A stretch of 45,399 nucleotides of DNA from an uncultured Clostridium sp. (lineage in GTDB: Bacteria > Bacillota > Clostridia > Lachnospirales > Lachnospiraceae). Within the stretch, counting starts at the first letter, position 1. Each line of letters begins with the position of its first letter. A program made the translations under genes and the position numbers. The notes beneath the pieces were generated by a model. That model saw nothing but the letters and a program-made list of their open reading frames with translations. It ran no database searches and was not told the origin of the DNA. Positions 16,968 through 24,151 of this stretch are shown piece after piece. The stretch spans positions 1 through 45,399 of the forward strand of contig URFM01000027.1 of assembly GCA_900547035.1 (NCBI GenBank), read 5' to 3'.

Positions 16968-17228
16968 ATGGTTGATCTGTTTCAAATTATAAACGGCCTA
17001 GCAAATGAACAGAGTTTACCATTAGCGGACAGAATTTGGATGTTTATGAATATTTTGTTTCGGTATCCACCGAAAAGGATTGAGGATAAGTCTAAAATCT
17101 GTTATAGTGAAAAGAAGAGGACCCCTTCCGGAGGTCCAAAACAGTTAAGGAGAATAGACTATGAGCAATCCGATTGTTACAATTACAATGGAAGACGGAA
17201 AGATGATGAAAGCGGAGCTGTACCCTGA
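16968..17228 (+). CDS. Possible small protein overlapping the cyclophilin gene
   Basis: An 86-codon frame with ATG at 16968 and an excellent ribosome site (AGGAGGTG, 16954-16961). The first half reads as plausible protein (VDLFQIINGLANEQSLPLAD); the last 23 codons overlap the cyclophilin gene out of frame and look like read-through. No family is recognised. It may be a real small gene, a translated leader, or a remnant. The cyclophilin promoter lies inside it. Confidence 0.3.
   Translation: MVDLFQIINGLANEQSLPLADRIWMFMNILFRYPPKRIEDKSKICYSEKKRTPSGGPKQLRRIDYEQSDCYNYNGRRKDDESGAVP
17080..17108 (+). promoter_or_regulatory. Predicted sigma-A promoter for the cyclophilin gene
   Basis: TTGAGG (17080-17085), a 17-base spacer and TATAGT (17103-17108), about 53 bases before the ATG. 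A small GGACC/GGTCC hairpin follows in the leader. Confidence 0.65.
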
Positions 17229-17685
17229 CATTGCTCCTAACACAGTGAACAATTTTATCAGCCTCGTAAAAAAGGGCTTTTATAACGGCCTGATTTTCCA
17301 CCGTGTAATTAAAGGCTTTATGATTCAGGGCGGCTGCCCTCAGGGAAATGGTATGGGAGGCCCTGGGTATTCCATTAAAGGAGAGTTTGCGCAGAATGGA
17401 TTCCCCAATAATTTGAAGCACACGGAGGGTGTTCTTTCCATGGCAAGAGCCATGAGTCCAAATTCCGCTGGTTCCCAGTTTTTTATTATGCACAAGGCGG
17501 CTCCACATTTGGACGGAGCTTATGCAGCCTTTGGAAAGATTACAGAGGGGATGGATGTGGTAAACGCCATCGCGGAGGTCCAAACGGATTACAACGATCG
17601 TCCCCTGAAGAGCCAGAGAATTCAGACAATGACTGTAGATACCCTCGGTCAGGAGTATCCGGAACCCGAAACCTGTTCGTGTTAG
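17161..17685 (+). CDS. Cyclophilin-type peptidyl-prolyl isomerase
   Basis: 174 residues, single cyclophilin domain, no signal peptide, so cytoplasmic. Catalytic and binding segments are visible: FYNGLIFHRVIKGFMIQGGC (catalytic Arg of FHRV), GVLSMARAMSPNSAGSQFFIM, HLDGAYAAFGKI. It speeds cis/trans isomerisation of prolyl bonds. AAGGAG precedes the ATG. The Cys-containing C-terminal tail (PETCSC) is short and not part of the fold. Confidence 0.95.
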   Translation: MSNPIVTITMEDGKMMKAELYPDIAPNTVNNFISLVKKGFYNGLIFHRVIKGFMIQGGCPQGNGMGGPGYSIKGEFAQNGFPNNLKHTEGVLSMARAMSPNSAGSQFFIMHKAAPHLDGAYAAFGKITEGMDVVNAIAEVQTDYNDRPLKSQRIQTMTVDTLGQEYPEPETCSC

Positions 17686-17724
17686 GAAAAACGTTGTCCT
17701 GAATAGCTATGGATGATAGAGTAA

Positions 17725-18495
17725 ATGACAAGAGAAATTGAGGTTGTGGTGGATGAAACCCACTGTTTGGTAGTTGGATCGGACGAAAAAGTGGCTCTCC
17801 TGGAGGCGAAAGCTGCCGGGAGGGCCATTGTCGCCATTGAGAAGGGCATGGAGGAGTTTTCGTCCGTTGCCCCTTATGTGGTACCCTCCTGGGAAGATTT
17901 TGGCCCGGAGCTGGCAGAGTTGATTGCGCGCCGCCATCTGGGACTTCCATGGTTTATTGGAAAGGGGAATCGCCTGACGGTTCGGGAATTGACTGTGAGG
18001 GACAGTCAATTGATTCCCAAGGAGGAGCAAATGGGAAAGGAAGAGGAAATCTTTCGCCAGAAAGAGGGAATGGAAGCCTATATAAAACATCAGTATCCAT
18101 TTTATGAATTTGGCGTATGGGCTTTGGTTCGGACGGAAGACCAAAAGCTGGTAGGACTGGGCGGCGTATCAATTCCCAGATTGCCCTGGGAACTGGGAGA
18201 GGATTTGGAAAACTACAAAAAAGCGGTGAGAGAGAAATGGGAGGACTGGGATGTGCTGGAGCTGGGATATCGTATTTTTCAGCCTTTCCGCAGACAGGGA
18301 CTGGGCAGAGAGGCCTGTCAGCTGATTTTATCCTACTGCCACCAGATTCTCTGCTGTAAAGTCTGCGCTTTGATCGGAGAAAAAAATCAGGCCTCCCGCC
18401 GTTTGGCGAAAGACCTGGGCTTATATCCGGCCGCAATCAGGGAAACAGGGAGTTTATCACCTGAACGGCTGCTTCTGTACGTGGAGAAGATTTGA
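17725..18495 (+). CDS. GNAT-family N-acetyltransferase
   Basis: 256 residues. The N-terminal 85 residues are not GNAT-like (MTREIEVVVDETHCLVVGSD) and resemble no family I know. A GNAT domain covers about 90-250: RELTVRD start, ELGYRIFQPFRRQGLGREAC (acetyl-CoA loop with R-x2-G-x-G/A) and NQASRRLAKDLGLYP. It presumably transfers an acetyl group to a small amine or protein N-terminus; the acceptor is unknown. No good ribosome site precedes the ATG, so the exact start is uncertain. The 3' end overlaps the convergent 18437 gene by 59 bases. Confidence 0.82.
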   Translation: MTREIEVVVDETHCLVVGSDEKVALLEAKAAGRAIVAIEKGMEEFSSVAPYVVPSWEDFGPELAELIARRHLGLPWFIGKGNRLTVRELTVRDSQLIPKEEQMGKEEEIFRQKEGMEAYIKHQYPFYEFGVWALVRTEDQKLVGLGGVSIPRLPWELGEDLENYKKAVREKWEDWDVLELGYRIFQPFRRQGLGREACQLILSYCHQILCCKVCALIGEKNQASRRLAKDLGLYPAAIRETGSLSPERLLLYVEKI

Positions 18496-19102
18496 TTACA
18501 GCCAGATAAACGCAGTCCTGAGACAGGTAAGAATTTTCGGACAGCCAAGTCCCTTCCAGGGAAAGGGAGAAGGGAAGGGGATTTCCGGCGGAGTCAGAAG
18601 AAAGACAGAAGTTCTCTTCGGGGACTGCGGACTGGCTTTCAGACAAAAGCTGTTCCAAATTCCACAGAGAATCGGCTTGGGCGTACAGCTCTATGGTTTC
18701 CTGGTCCGCAATTAAAAGATCCAGGGCATCGCTGGCCATCAGTGCAGCCAGCTTTGTTTGAGCTAGGTAGGAGTCTTCAGCATTGGCCTCTTCGCCGAGA
18801 TAAAGACCGCTGTTTATTTCTACCAAATCCTTCTTTCCGCAGTTTAAAATCCGGCGCAGCTGCTCTTCTAAAAGATCCGCGTTCTGAGGATTAGGGGAAT
18901 GGTTGTTGACCATGGCAACCCCAAGGCGGGTTGTAAAGGTGGTATTATAAAAGGCAGTGGCAACGACTCCCAGGAATGCGGCAGCGGCCAAAAAGAGAAC
19001 CAAATAAACTTTGTAATATGACCAAAGGTACCAGATCTTATCCTGGAAAGACATTTTTTTTAATTTTTCCAGCTCTTTTGAAAATTCTTCTTTTGCAGAC
19101 AT
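18437..19102 (-). CDS. Single-pass membrane protein of unknown function
   Basis: 221 residues. A charged cytoplasmic N-terminus (SAKEEFSKELEKLKKMSFQDK) leads into one membrane helix (VYLVLFLAAAAFLGVVATAF), then an extracytoplasmic domain of about 165 residues with segments such as VAMVNNHSPNP and ALDLLIADQETIELYAQ that vaguely recall a periplasmic binding fold. The longer frame starts at 19132, but the ATG at 19102 has AGGAGG 8 bases upstream. No family assigned. Confidence 0.75.
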   Translation of the reverse strand: MSAKEEFSKELEKLKKMSFQDKIWYLWSYYKVYLVLFLAAAAFLGVVATAFYNTTFTTRLGVAMVNNHSPNPQNADLLEEQLRRILNCGKKDLVEINSGLYLGEEANAEDSYLAQTKLAALMASDALDLLIADQETIELYAQADSLWNLEQLLSESQSAVPEENFCLSSDSAGNPLPFSLSLEGTWLSENSYLSQDCVYLAVIKSSPRTEAAVQVINSLFP

Positions 19103-19181
19103 GGAGCTACCTCCTTTTTGTTTTATTATCATATCATAAAGCTTCTTTTCAGGCTATGATTTTTTTAAGCGGCAAGTATGA

Positions 19182-19210
19182 TTTACATTTTATGATCCCT
19201 TTGATATAAT
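19182..19210 (+). promoter_or_regulatory. Predicted sigma-A promoter for the YesL-like gene
   Basis: TTTACA (19182-19187), a 17-base spacer and TATAAT (19205-19210), about 40 bases before the ATG. Confidence 0.7.
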
Positions 19211-19249
19211 CGTTACGAAGGCTGGACAAGGAAAGGAAGGATATAGCCT

Positions 19250-19975
19250 ATGTTTCAGGGACTTTTTAATTATGACAATCCGGTATGGAGATTTATTGGG
19301 AAGCTGGGGGATTTGATTCTGCTCAATCTTCTCTGGACGGTCTGTTCCATACCGGTCATTACCATAGGTGCTTCGACCACCGCGGTATATTATGTGACAC
19401 TCAAGATGGTAAGGGATGAAAACGACTCTACTGTCCGCTCTTTTTTTCATTCTTTTAAAGATAACTTTAAACAGGCTACGGCGATCTGGGCGATTTTTTT
19501 GGCGGTTGGCCTGATTTTGGCATTTGATATCTGGTTTTTTGTAACAGGACAGGCTCCTGTGCCGGGAATCGCCGGGAATTTGATGACGGCAATTTCAGGG
19601 GGAATGGCCATTTTATACCTGTTTACCTACATTTATGTTTTCCCCATTCAGGCCAGATTTTATAATCCGGTCAAGTATACCATCCGTAATGCATTTATTA
19701 TGTCGATTCGTCATCTGTTTCAGACAGTGGGAATTGTGTGTATGGATATTTTGATTGTGATTGGAGCGATTGCTTCACTTTTTTATATGCCTCAGATCTT
19801 CGCGCTTTTTATCCTTTTTGGAATGCCGCTTATGGCATTTGCGAATTCTTATCTGTTTGTACCGATTTTTAAAAGATATTCTCCGAAGGAAAGAGATACG
19901 CAGGATATGCGGCCTCTGTTTGAGGAGGAGGACGAAGCAACGAAGGAAGCGCTAGACCGCCTGAAAAATCAGTAA
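19250..19975 (+). CDS. YesL-family (DUF624) membrane protein
   Basis: 241 residues with five or six hydrophobic helices. The N-terminus GLFNYDNPVWRFIGKLGDL and LLNLLWTVCSIPVITIGAST block is characteristic of the YesL/DUF624 family, common in Firmicutes and often near sugar-utilisation genes. Its biochemical role is not established. The C-terminal tail is acidic and cytoplasmic. Here it stands alone with its own promoter and terminator. Confidence 0.85.
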   Translation: MFQGLFNYDNPVWRFIGKLGDLILLNLLWTVCSIPVITIGASTTAVYYVTLKMVRDENDSTVRSFFHSFKDNFKQATAIWAIFLAVGLILAFDIWFFVTGQAPVPGIAGNLMTAISGGMAILYLFTYIYVFPIQARFYNPVKYTIRNAFIMSIRHLFQTVGIVCMDILIVIGAIASLFYMPQIFALFILFGMPLMAFANSYLFVPIFKRYSPKERDTQDMRPLFEEEDEATKEALDRLKNQ

Positions 19976-20000
19976 AGGGGGAAAATTCCCCTTGATTTTT
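19975..20000 (+). terminator. Terminator after the YesL-like gene
   Basis: AAGGGG (19975-19980) pairs with CCCCTT (19988-19993), followed by GATTTTT. The stem starts at the last base of the stop codon. Confidence 0.65.
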
Positions 20001-20045
20001 CTGGTATTTTATTGTATACAATATAATGTATAATAAAAACAGGAA

Positions 20046-20106
20046 GTAACAGTTCAGGACATCCGATGTGAAAATGAGGGCAAAAGTATAACCACAACTG
20101 TTACAA
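20046..20106. repeat. GTAACAGTT...AACTGTTAC repeat, copy 3
   Basis: GTAACAGTTCAGGAC (20046-20060) and AACTGTTAC (20098-20106) are inverted over a long, unrelated middle. The left arm is identical to the family core seen before rpoA and rplQ. It lies in the leader region of ispE. Confidence 0.6.
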
Positions 20107-20149
20107 TAGAATACATCTGTTTAGCGGAAAAAAAGGGGAATGAGCAAAA

Positions 20150-21073
20150 ATGATGACCCATCTTCGCCTGCGGGCATATGGAAAAATTAATCTGGGTCTG
20201 GATGTGACGGGGATCCGGGAGGACGGCTATCACGAGGTTCGGATGATTATGCAGACAGTGCGTCTTTATGACAGCATTGAACTTTACCGGAGTCAGAAAC
20301 CGGGAATCCGTCTGGAAACCAATCTTTATTATCTGCCGGTGAATGAACAAAATTTGGCCTATAAGGCGGCAAAGCTGCTGATGGACGAATTTCATATTCA
20401 GGAAGGCCTGAAAATGCAGCTGCGAAAGTTTATCCCCGTAGCTGCCGGGATGGCAGGAGGCAGCGCGGATGCAGCCGCGGTATTGTTTGGAGTGAATAGG
20501 ATGTTCGGACTGGGCTTGTCCCGGGAGGAACTGATGAAAAGAGGGGTGACACTGGGAGCCGACATCCCCTATTGTCTGTTGAGGGGAACCGCGCTGTCAG
20601 AAGGAATCGGGGAACAGCTGACGCCTCTTCCGCCGATGCCTCAGTGCCAGGTACTGATTGCTAAGCCGGGGATCAGTGTCTCAACCAAGACGGTCTACCG
20701 GGCTTTGGATGAGATGGAACTGAAGCCGGAACAGCATCCGGATATTGATGGAATGATCCGCTCCATTAGAGAGGGAGATCTGATGGCGGTTGCAGGAAAA
20801 TTCGGTAATGTGCTGGAGCTGGTAACGGGGCGGAGATACCCGGTGATTGGCCATCTGGAAGAGACGATGATGGAAAAGGGAGCGGTCAATGCCATGATGA
20901 GCGGAAGCGGACCTACGGTGTTCGGGCTTTTTACTAATCCACGGGCAGCTCAGGAGGCCTATGAATACCTTCGCTACGGTGAAGGAGCGGCTCTGGCGCG
21001 CCAGGTTTATCTGACCAGTTTCTATAATACAGTATCCAGAGAAGAGTGCCTTACGGATCGGGAAGAAAGATAA
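20150..21073 (+). CDS. ispE: 4-diphosphocytidyl-2-C-methyl-D-erythritol kinase
   Basis: GHMP kinase of the MEP isoprenoid pathway, 307 residues. It phosphorylates the 2-hydroxyl of CDP-methylerythritol. Motifs: AYGKINLGLDVTGIREDGYHEV at the N-terminus, the ATP-binding PVAAGMAGGSADAAAVL (Gly/Ser-rich loop) and MSGSGPTVFGLF near the C-terminus. Two Met codons are adjacent (20150, 20153), so the start is uncertain by one residue. The GntR gene follows directly. Confidence 0.96.
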   Translation: MMTHLRLRAYGKINLGLDVTGIREDGYHEVRMIMQTVRLYDSIELYRSQKPGIRLETNLYYLPVNEQNLAYKAAKLLMDEFHIQEGLKMQLRKFIPVAAGMAGGSADAAAVLFGVNRMFGLGLSREELMKRGVTLGADIPYCLLRGTALSEGIGEQLTPLPPMPQCQVLIAKPGISVSTKTVYRALDEMELKPEQHPDIDGMIRSIREGDLMAVAGKFGNVLELVTGRRYPVIGHLEETMMEKGAVNAMMSGSGPTVFGLFTNPRAAQEAYEYLRYGEGAALARQVYLTSFYNTVSREECLTDREER

Positions 21074-21091
21074 GTGAGAGGAATAAAAGCG

Positions 21092-21790
21092 ATGGAACAC
21101 AATTTTAAGGTAAATATGAATGAATATCTCCCGCTGCGGGATGTGGTGTTTAATACACTTAGGCAGGCAATTTTAAAGGGGGAACTGGCTCCGGGGGAGC
21201 GTTTGATGGAAATTCAGCTGGCAGAAAAGCTTGGAGTCAGCCGTACGCCGATTCGGGAGGCTATTCGTAAGCTGGAACTGGAGGGTCTGGTGTTGATGAT
21301 TCCGCGAAAAGGGGCGGAGGTGGCCAGAATCTCTGAGAAGAGTCTGAGAGATGTGCTGGAGGTGCGCCGGTCTTTGGAGGAATTGGCTATCGAACTGGCC
21401 TGCGAACGGATGACCGAGGAGGAGCTAAGAACGCTGGAGCAGGCCCAGGCTGCTTTTAAAAAGGCCATTGAGGACGGAGACGCCATGGCTATTGCGGAGA
21501 CAGACGAGAGTTATCACGATTTGATTTACCAGGGAACGGGAAATGACAAACTGGTGCAGATTTTAAACAATTTGAGAGAGCAAATGTACCGTTATCGATT
21601 GGAATATATTAAGGACAGGGATAAACGTCAGATCCTGCTTTTAGAACATGACCATATTTTGAAAGCTCTTCGCGGCAGAAATATTGCGGAGGCTAAGATG
21701 GCGGTCCGGGAGCATATTGATAATCAGGAGATTACCGTTTCACGGAATATTAAGGAGAAGGAGCAGCAAACGGGAAAAGGACGGCGCTAG
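21092..21790 (+). CDS. GntR-family regulator with FCD domain
   Basis: 232 residues. Winged helix-turn-helix at about 10-75 (LRQAILKGELAPGERLMEIQLAEKLGVSRTPIREAIRKLE), then an all-helical FCD ligand domain with the metal-type residues of DESYHDLIY, LLEHDHILKAL and VREHIDNQE. FadR-subfamily regulators bind organic acids. An in-frame GTG follows the ispE stop at 21074; ATG at 21092 is preferred because GAGAGGA lies upstream. It is coupled to ispE, but the target genes are unknown. Confidence 0.9.
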   Translation: MEHNFKVNMNEYLPLRDVVFNTLRQAILKGELAPGERLMEIQLAEKLGVSRTPIREAIRKLELEGLVLMIPRKGAEVARISEKSLRDVLEVRRSLEELAIELACERMTEEELRTLEQAQAAFKKAIEDGDAMAIAETDESYHDLIYQGTGNDKLVQILNNLREQMYRYRLEYIKDRDKRQILLLEHDHILKALRGRNIAEAKMAVREHIDNQEITVSRNIKEKEQQTGKGRR

Positions 21791-21792
21791 GA

Positions 21793-21814
21793 GAAGGAAG
21801 ATTAACCTTCCTTC
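21793..21814. terminator. Hairpin between convergent GntR and spoIIR ends
   Basis: GAAGGAAG (21793-21800) and CTTCCTTC (21807-21814) are perfect inverted arms over six bases. The spoIIR stop lies in the loop. There is no T-run, so termination would be weak. Confidence 0.4.
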
Positions 21815-22467
21815 CCAGTCAAAAGGTCCAGGAAAAAGAAGCGAACTTTTACGGCAGGAGGCTCATGGTCCTCCTGCTTTTTTTCGTTTTCTGCTCCTCT
21901 TGGAAGCAAGGCCATATAATCTCGTTCGTCAACGGCTTCTTTCAGCTCGTTTTTTGAGGTTTCCGGCACAATGGCGTTGATGGAATCGGTATAGCACAGC
22001 GGTGGATAGAGGACGCACCACCAGTTACGCCCTTTACCGGAGCCTATGGTCAGACGGGCAGTGTCGTAAGTACCGCAGGGGAAAACCAGGTCTCCGTAAG
22101 CTTTGGTGGGAAAGTAGTCCCTGGTCAGGGCCAGGCTGATGGGGCAGTCCTTTCCCTGGGAGAGAAGATAGTCATGAGCTATGGATTCGATTTCCTTTTG
22201 ATGGGCCAAAACCAGGGATATGGTTTCTGCCTTGGAGGCCTCCGTTCCCAGGAACTGCCGGATATATTCGATTACCAGATCCCGCACCTCCAGTTTCAGG
22301 CGCTGGTCCTCAGAGGAGTTGCTGTCTGCCAGGACATGAAAGCGCAGAATGTCCGGGGAGAGGCGTTCTGCCAGAGCCTCGCTGGATTCCAGACGAAAGG
22401 CCATGGACAGAAGAAAGGCGGTGAAAAGACAGAGAGCGGATATGCTGAAAGCAGCTTTATGTTTCAT
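21802..22467 (-). CDS. spoIIR: Stage II sporulation protein R
   Basis: 221 residues with an N-terminal hydrophobic signal segment. SpoIIR is made in the forespore and signals across the membrane to activate SpoIIGA, which processes pro-sigma-E. Family motifs are clear: ILRFHVLADSNSSEDQRLKLEVRD, FPTKAYGDLVFPCGTYDTAR and GKGRNWWCVLYPPLC. The frame is open to 22521, but the ATG at 22467 has AAGGAG upstream. A sigma-F-type promoter sits just upstream (22508-22537), as expected for this gene. It shows that the organism forms spores or descends from one that did. Confidence 0.96.
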   Translation of the reverse strand: MKHKAAFSISALCLFTAFLLSMAFRLESSEALAERLSPDILRFHVLADSNSSEDQRLKLEVRDLVIEYIRQFLGTEASKAETISLVLAHQKEIESIAHDYLLSQGKDCPISLALTRDYFPTKAYGDLVFPCGTYDTARLTIGSGKGRNWWCVLYPPLCYTDSINAIVPETSKNELKEAVDERDYMALLPRGAENEKKQEDHEPPAVKVRFFFLDLLTGKEG

Positions 22468-22491
22468 AATGGGAATCTCCTTTTTTGCAGT

Positions 22492-22503
22492 CTGAACTGT
22501 TAC
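22492..22503 (-). repeat. Single arm of the GTAACAGTTCAG family, copy 4
   Basis: On the minus strand this reads GTAACAGTTCAG, identical to the family core. No second arm is seen nearby. It falls at the expected spoIIR transcription start. Confidence 0.5.
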
Positions 22504-22531
22504 TTGTAATTCTTCCCACATATGTTATAAT
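22504..22531 (+). promoter_or_regulatory. Predicted sigma-A promoter for ddl
   Basis: TTGTAA (22504-22509), a 16-base spacer and TATAAT (22526-22531), 33 bases before the ATG at 22564. Confidence 0.7.
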
Positions 22532-22537
22532 GTAAAC
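22508..22537 (-). promoter_or_regulatory. Predicted sigma-F promoter for spoIIR
   Basis: On the minus strand: GTTTA, exactly 15 bases, then GGGAAGAATT. This matches the Bacillus sigma-F consensus GYWTA-N15-GGNRANANTW at every fixed position. It lies about 40 bases upstream of the spoIIR ATG and occupies the same DNA as the ddl sigma-A promoter. Confidence 0.75.
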
Positions 22538-22563
22538 GTTCTTGGGAAAGGAGTTTGAAAATT

Positions 22564-23634
22564 ATGAGCAAACCAGTGATTGCGGTATTGTTTGGCGGTC
22601 AGTCTTCCGAGCATATTGTCTCCTGCATGTCGGCTGCCAATATCATAGAGAGAATTAATAAGGAAAAGTATCAGCTGCTGCTGATCGGTATTACCCAGGA
22701 GGGAAAATGGCTGAAAGCAGAGGATTTAAAGTCGGTGAAGGACGGTTCCTGGCAGTACGGAAAGGTGCGGGCGGCCATTTCTCCGGATGCAGAGGAAAAA
22801 TGTGTGCTGCTGATGGATGGGGGACAGGTGGAGAAGGTGAAAATCGATCTGGTTTTCCCTGTTCTTCATGGGCTTTACGGGGAGGACGGAACCATCCAGG
22901 GGCTGCTGGAGCTGGCACAGATTCCCTATGTGGGCTGTGGAGTTCTGGCCTCCGCTGTATCTATGGATAAATGGTCTACAAAAATTATCGCAGACCATCT
23001 GGATATCTGCCAGGCAGAGTTTGAGCCGGTATGGCGCAGCCAGGTAGAAGAGAATTTAGGGGAAGTGCTGGACCGGATTGAGAAGCGCTTTTCCTATCCC
23101 GTATTTGTAAAGCCATCCAATGCAGGATCATCCAGAGGAGTAACCAAGGCGGAGAACCGCGAGCAGCTGAAGGCAGGACTTTTGGAGGCGGCCCGTCATG
23201 ACCGGAAAATCCTGGTAGAGGAGATGATTTACGGCCGGGAGGTAGAGTGCGCGGTGTTCGGCGGCGGAACGGAGCCGGTGATTGCCTCCGGAGTGGGCGA
23301 AATTCTGGCGGCTGCGGATTTCTATGATTTTGACGCCAAATATTTTAATGAGGAATCCAGAACTGTTACAGATCCGGAACTTCCGGGAGAGGCCACAGAG
23401 ACGATTCGAAAGACAGCAGTAAAGATCTTCCAGGCAGTAGACGGGTATGGTCTCGCAAGAGTGGATTTCTTTGTAAAGGAAAATGGTCAGGTAGTATTTA
23501 ACGAAATCAACACCATGCCGGGATTTACGGCTATCAGTATGTATCCCATGTTGTGGGAGGCCAGAGGAATTTCCAAGGAGGAACTGGTGGAGCGATTAAT
23601 CTGCCATGGAATGGAGCGCTTCCAGGCGCTGTAA
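22564..23634 (+). CDS. ddl: D-alanine--D-alanine ligase
   Basis: ATP-grasp ligase joining two D-Ala for peptidoglycan precursor synthesis, 356 residues. Motifs: AVLFGGQSSEHIVS at the N-terminus, HGLYGEDGTIQGLLEL, ATP-grasp VFVKPSNAGSSRGVTKA, the omega-loop DFYDFDAKYFNEES, and NEINTMPGFTAISMYP. A TTG at 22555 is in frame, but the ATG at 22564 with AAAGGAG is the better start. The loop keeps the YDF-x-AKY form of Ddl enzymes, so a D-lactate-type (VanA-like) specificity is not indicated. Confidence 0.95.
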   Translation: MSKPVIAVLFGGQSSEHIVSCMSAANIIERINKEKYQLLLIGITQEGKWLKAEDLKSVKDGSWQYGKVRAAISPDAEEKCVLLMDGGQVEKVKIDLVFPVLHGLYGEDGTIQGLLELAQIPYVGCGVLASAVSMDKWSTKIIADHLDICQAEFEPVWRSQVEENLGEVLDRIEKRFSYPVFVKPSNAGSSRGVTKAENREQLKAGLLEAARHDRKILVEEMIYGREVECAVFGGGTEPVIASGVGEILAAADFYDFDAKYFNEESRTVTDPELPGEATETIRKTAVKIFQAVDGYGLARVDFFVKENGQVVFNEINTMPGFTAISMYPMLWEARGISKEELVERLICHGMERFQAL

Positions 23635-23655
23635 ATATGAGGAAAGGAAGAATCT

Positions 23656-24075
23656 ATGACAAAGGATGTGCTGATTACCATCAGCGGCGTGCAGATGCTG
23701 GACGAAGAGGATGCGGATGTAGAGATGGTCACCAGGGGGGATTACTATCAGAAGAACGGAAAACATTACATTCTCTATGACGAGGTTATGGAGGGGTTTG
23801 ACGGCCGGGTGCGGAATGTGATCAAGATTTCCCCGAACAGTGTGGATATAATCAAAAAAGGCGTGGCCAGCGCCCATATGCAGTTTGAGAAAAATAAGAA
23901 AAATTTGTCCTGCTATACCACGCCCCTGGGAGATTTGATGATCGGAATTCAGGCTAATCGGATTTCCATCGATGAAGGGGAGAATCATTTAAAGATTCAG
24001 GTGGAGTATTCGCTGGATATCAATTATCAGCATGCTTCGGAATGTAATATTTCGGTGAATGTGCAGTCGGTGTAG
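23656..24075 (+). CDS. DUF1934 (YwiB-like) protein
   Basis: 139 residues, predicted small beta-barrel of calycin type. It starts TKDVLITISGVQMLDEEDAD and contains the family segments GKHYILYDEVMEGFDG and MQFEKNKKNLSCYTTPLGDL. The family is widespread in Firmicutes and has no established activity. It is 21 bases after ddl, with AGGAAAGGAAG upstream, so it is likely co-transcribed. Confidence 0.88.
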   Translation: MTKDVLITISGVQMLDEEDADVEMVTRGDYYQKNGKHYILYDEVMEGFDGRVRNVIKISPNSVDIIKKGVASAHMQFEKNKKNLSCYTTPLGDLMIGIQANRISIDEGENHLKIQVEYSLDINYQHASECNISVNVQSV

Positions 24076-24109
24076 ATTTTTTTGAGAAAATAGAGCAAGA
24101 GATAAAGAA

Positions 24110-24151
24110 CCCGGATGAATTTTCAAAATTAGGGATTCATTCGGGCTTTTT
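24110..24151 (+). terminator. Terminator after the DUF1934 gene
   Basis: CCCGGATGAAT (24110-24120) pairs with ATTCATTCGGG (24135-24145) with one G-U pair, followed by CTTTTT. It overlaps the 3' end of the convergent AraC gene. Confidence 0.8.

Noticed and set aside
22564..23634. Ligase as a vancomycin-resistance-type D-Ala-D-Lac enzyme
   Set aside because: The omega-loop keeps the Tyr-Asp-Phe-x-Ala-Lys-Tyr form of ordinary Ddl enzymes, and no vanH/vanX-like genes are near.
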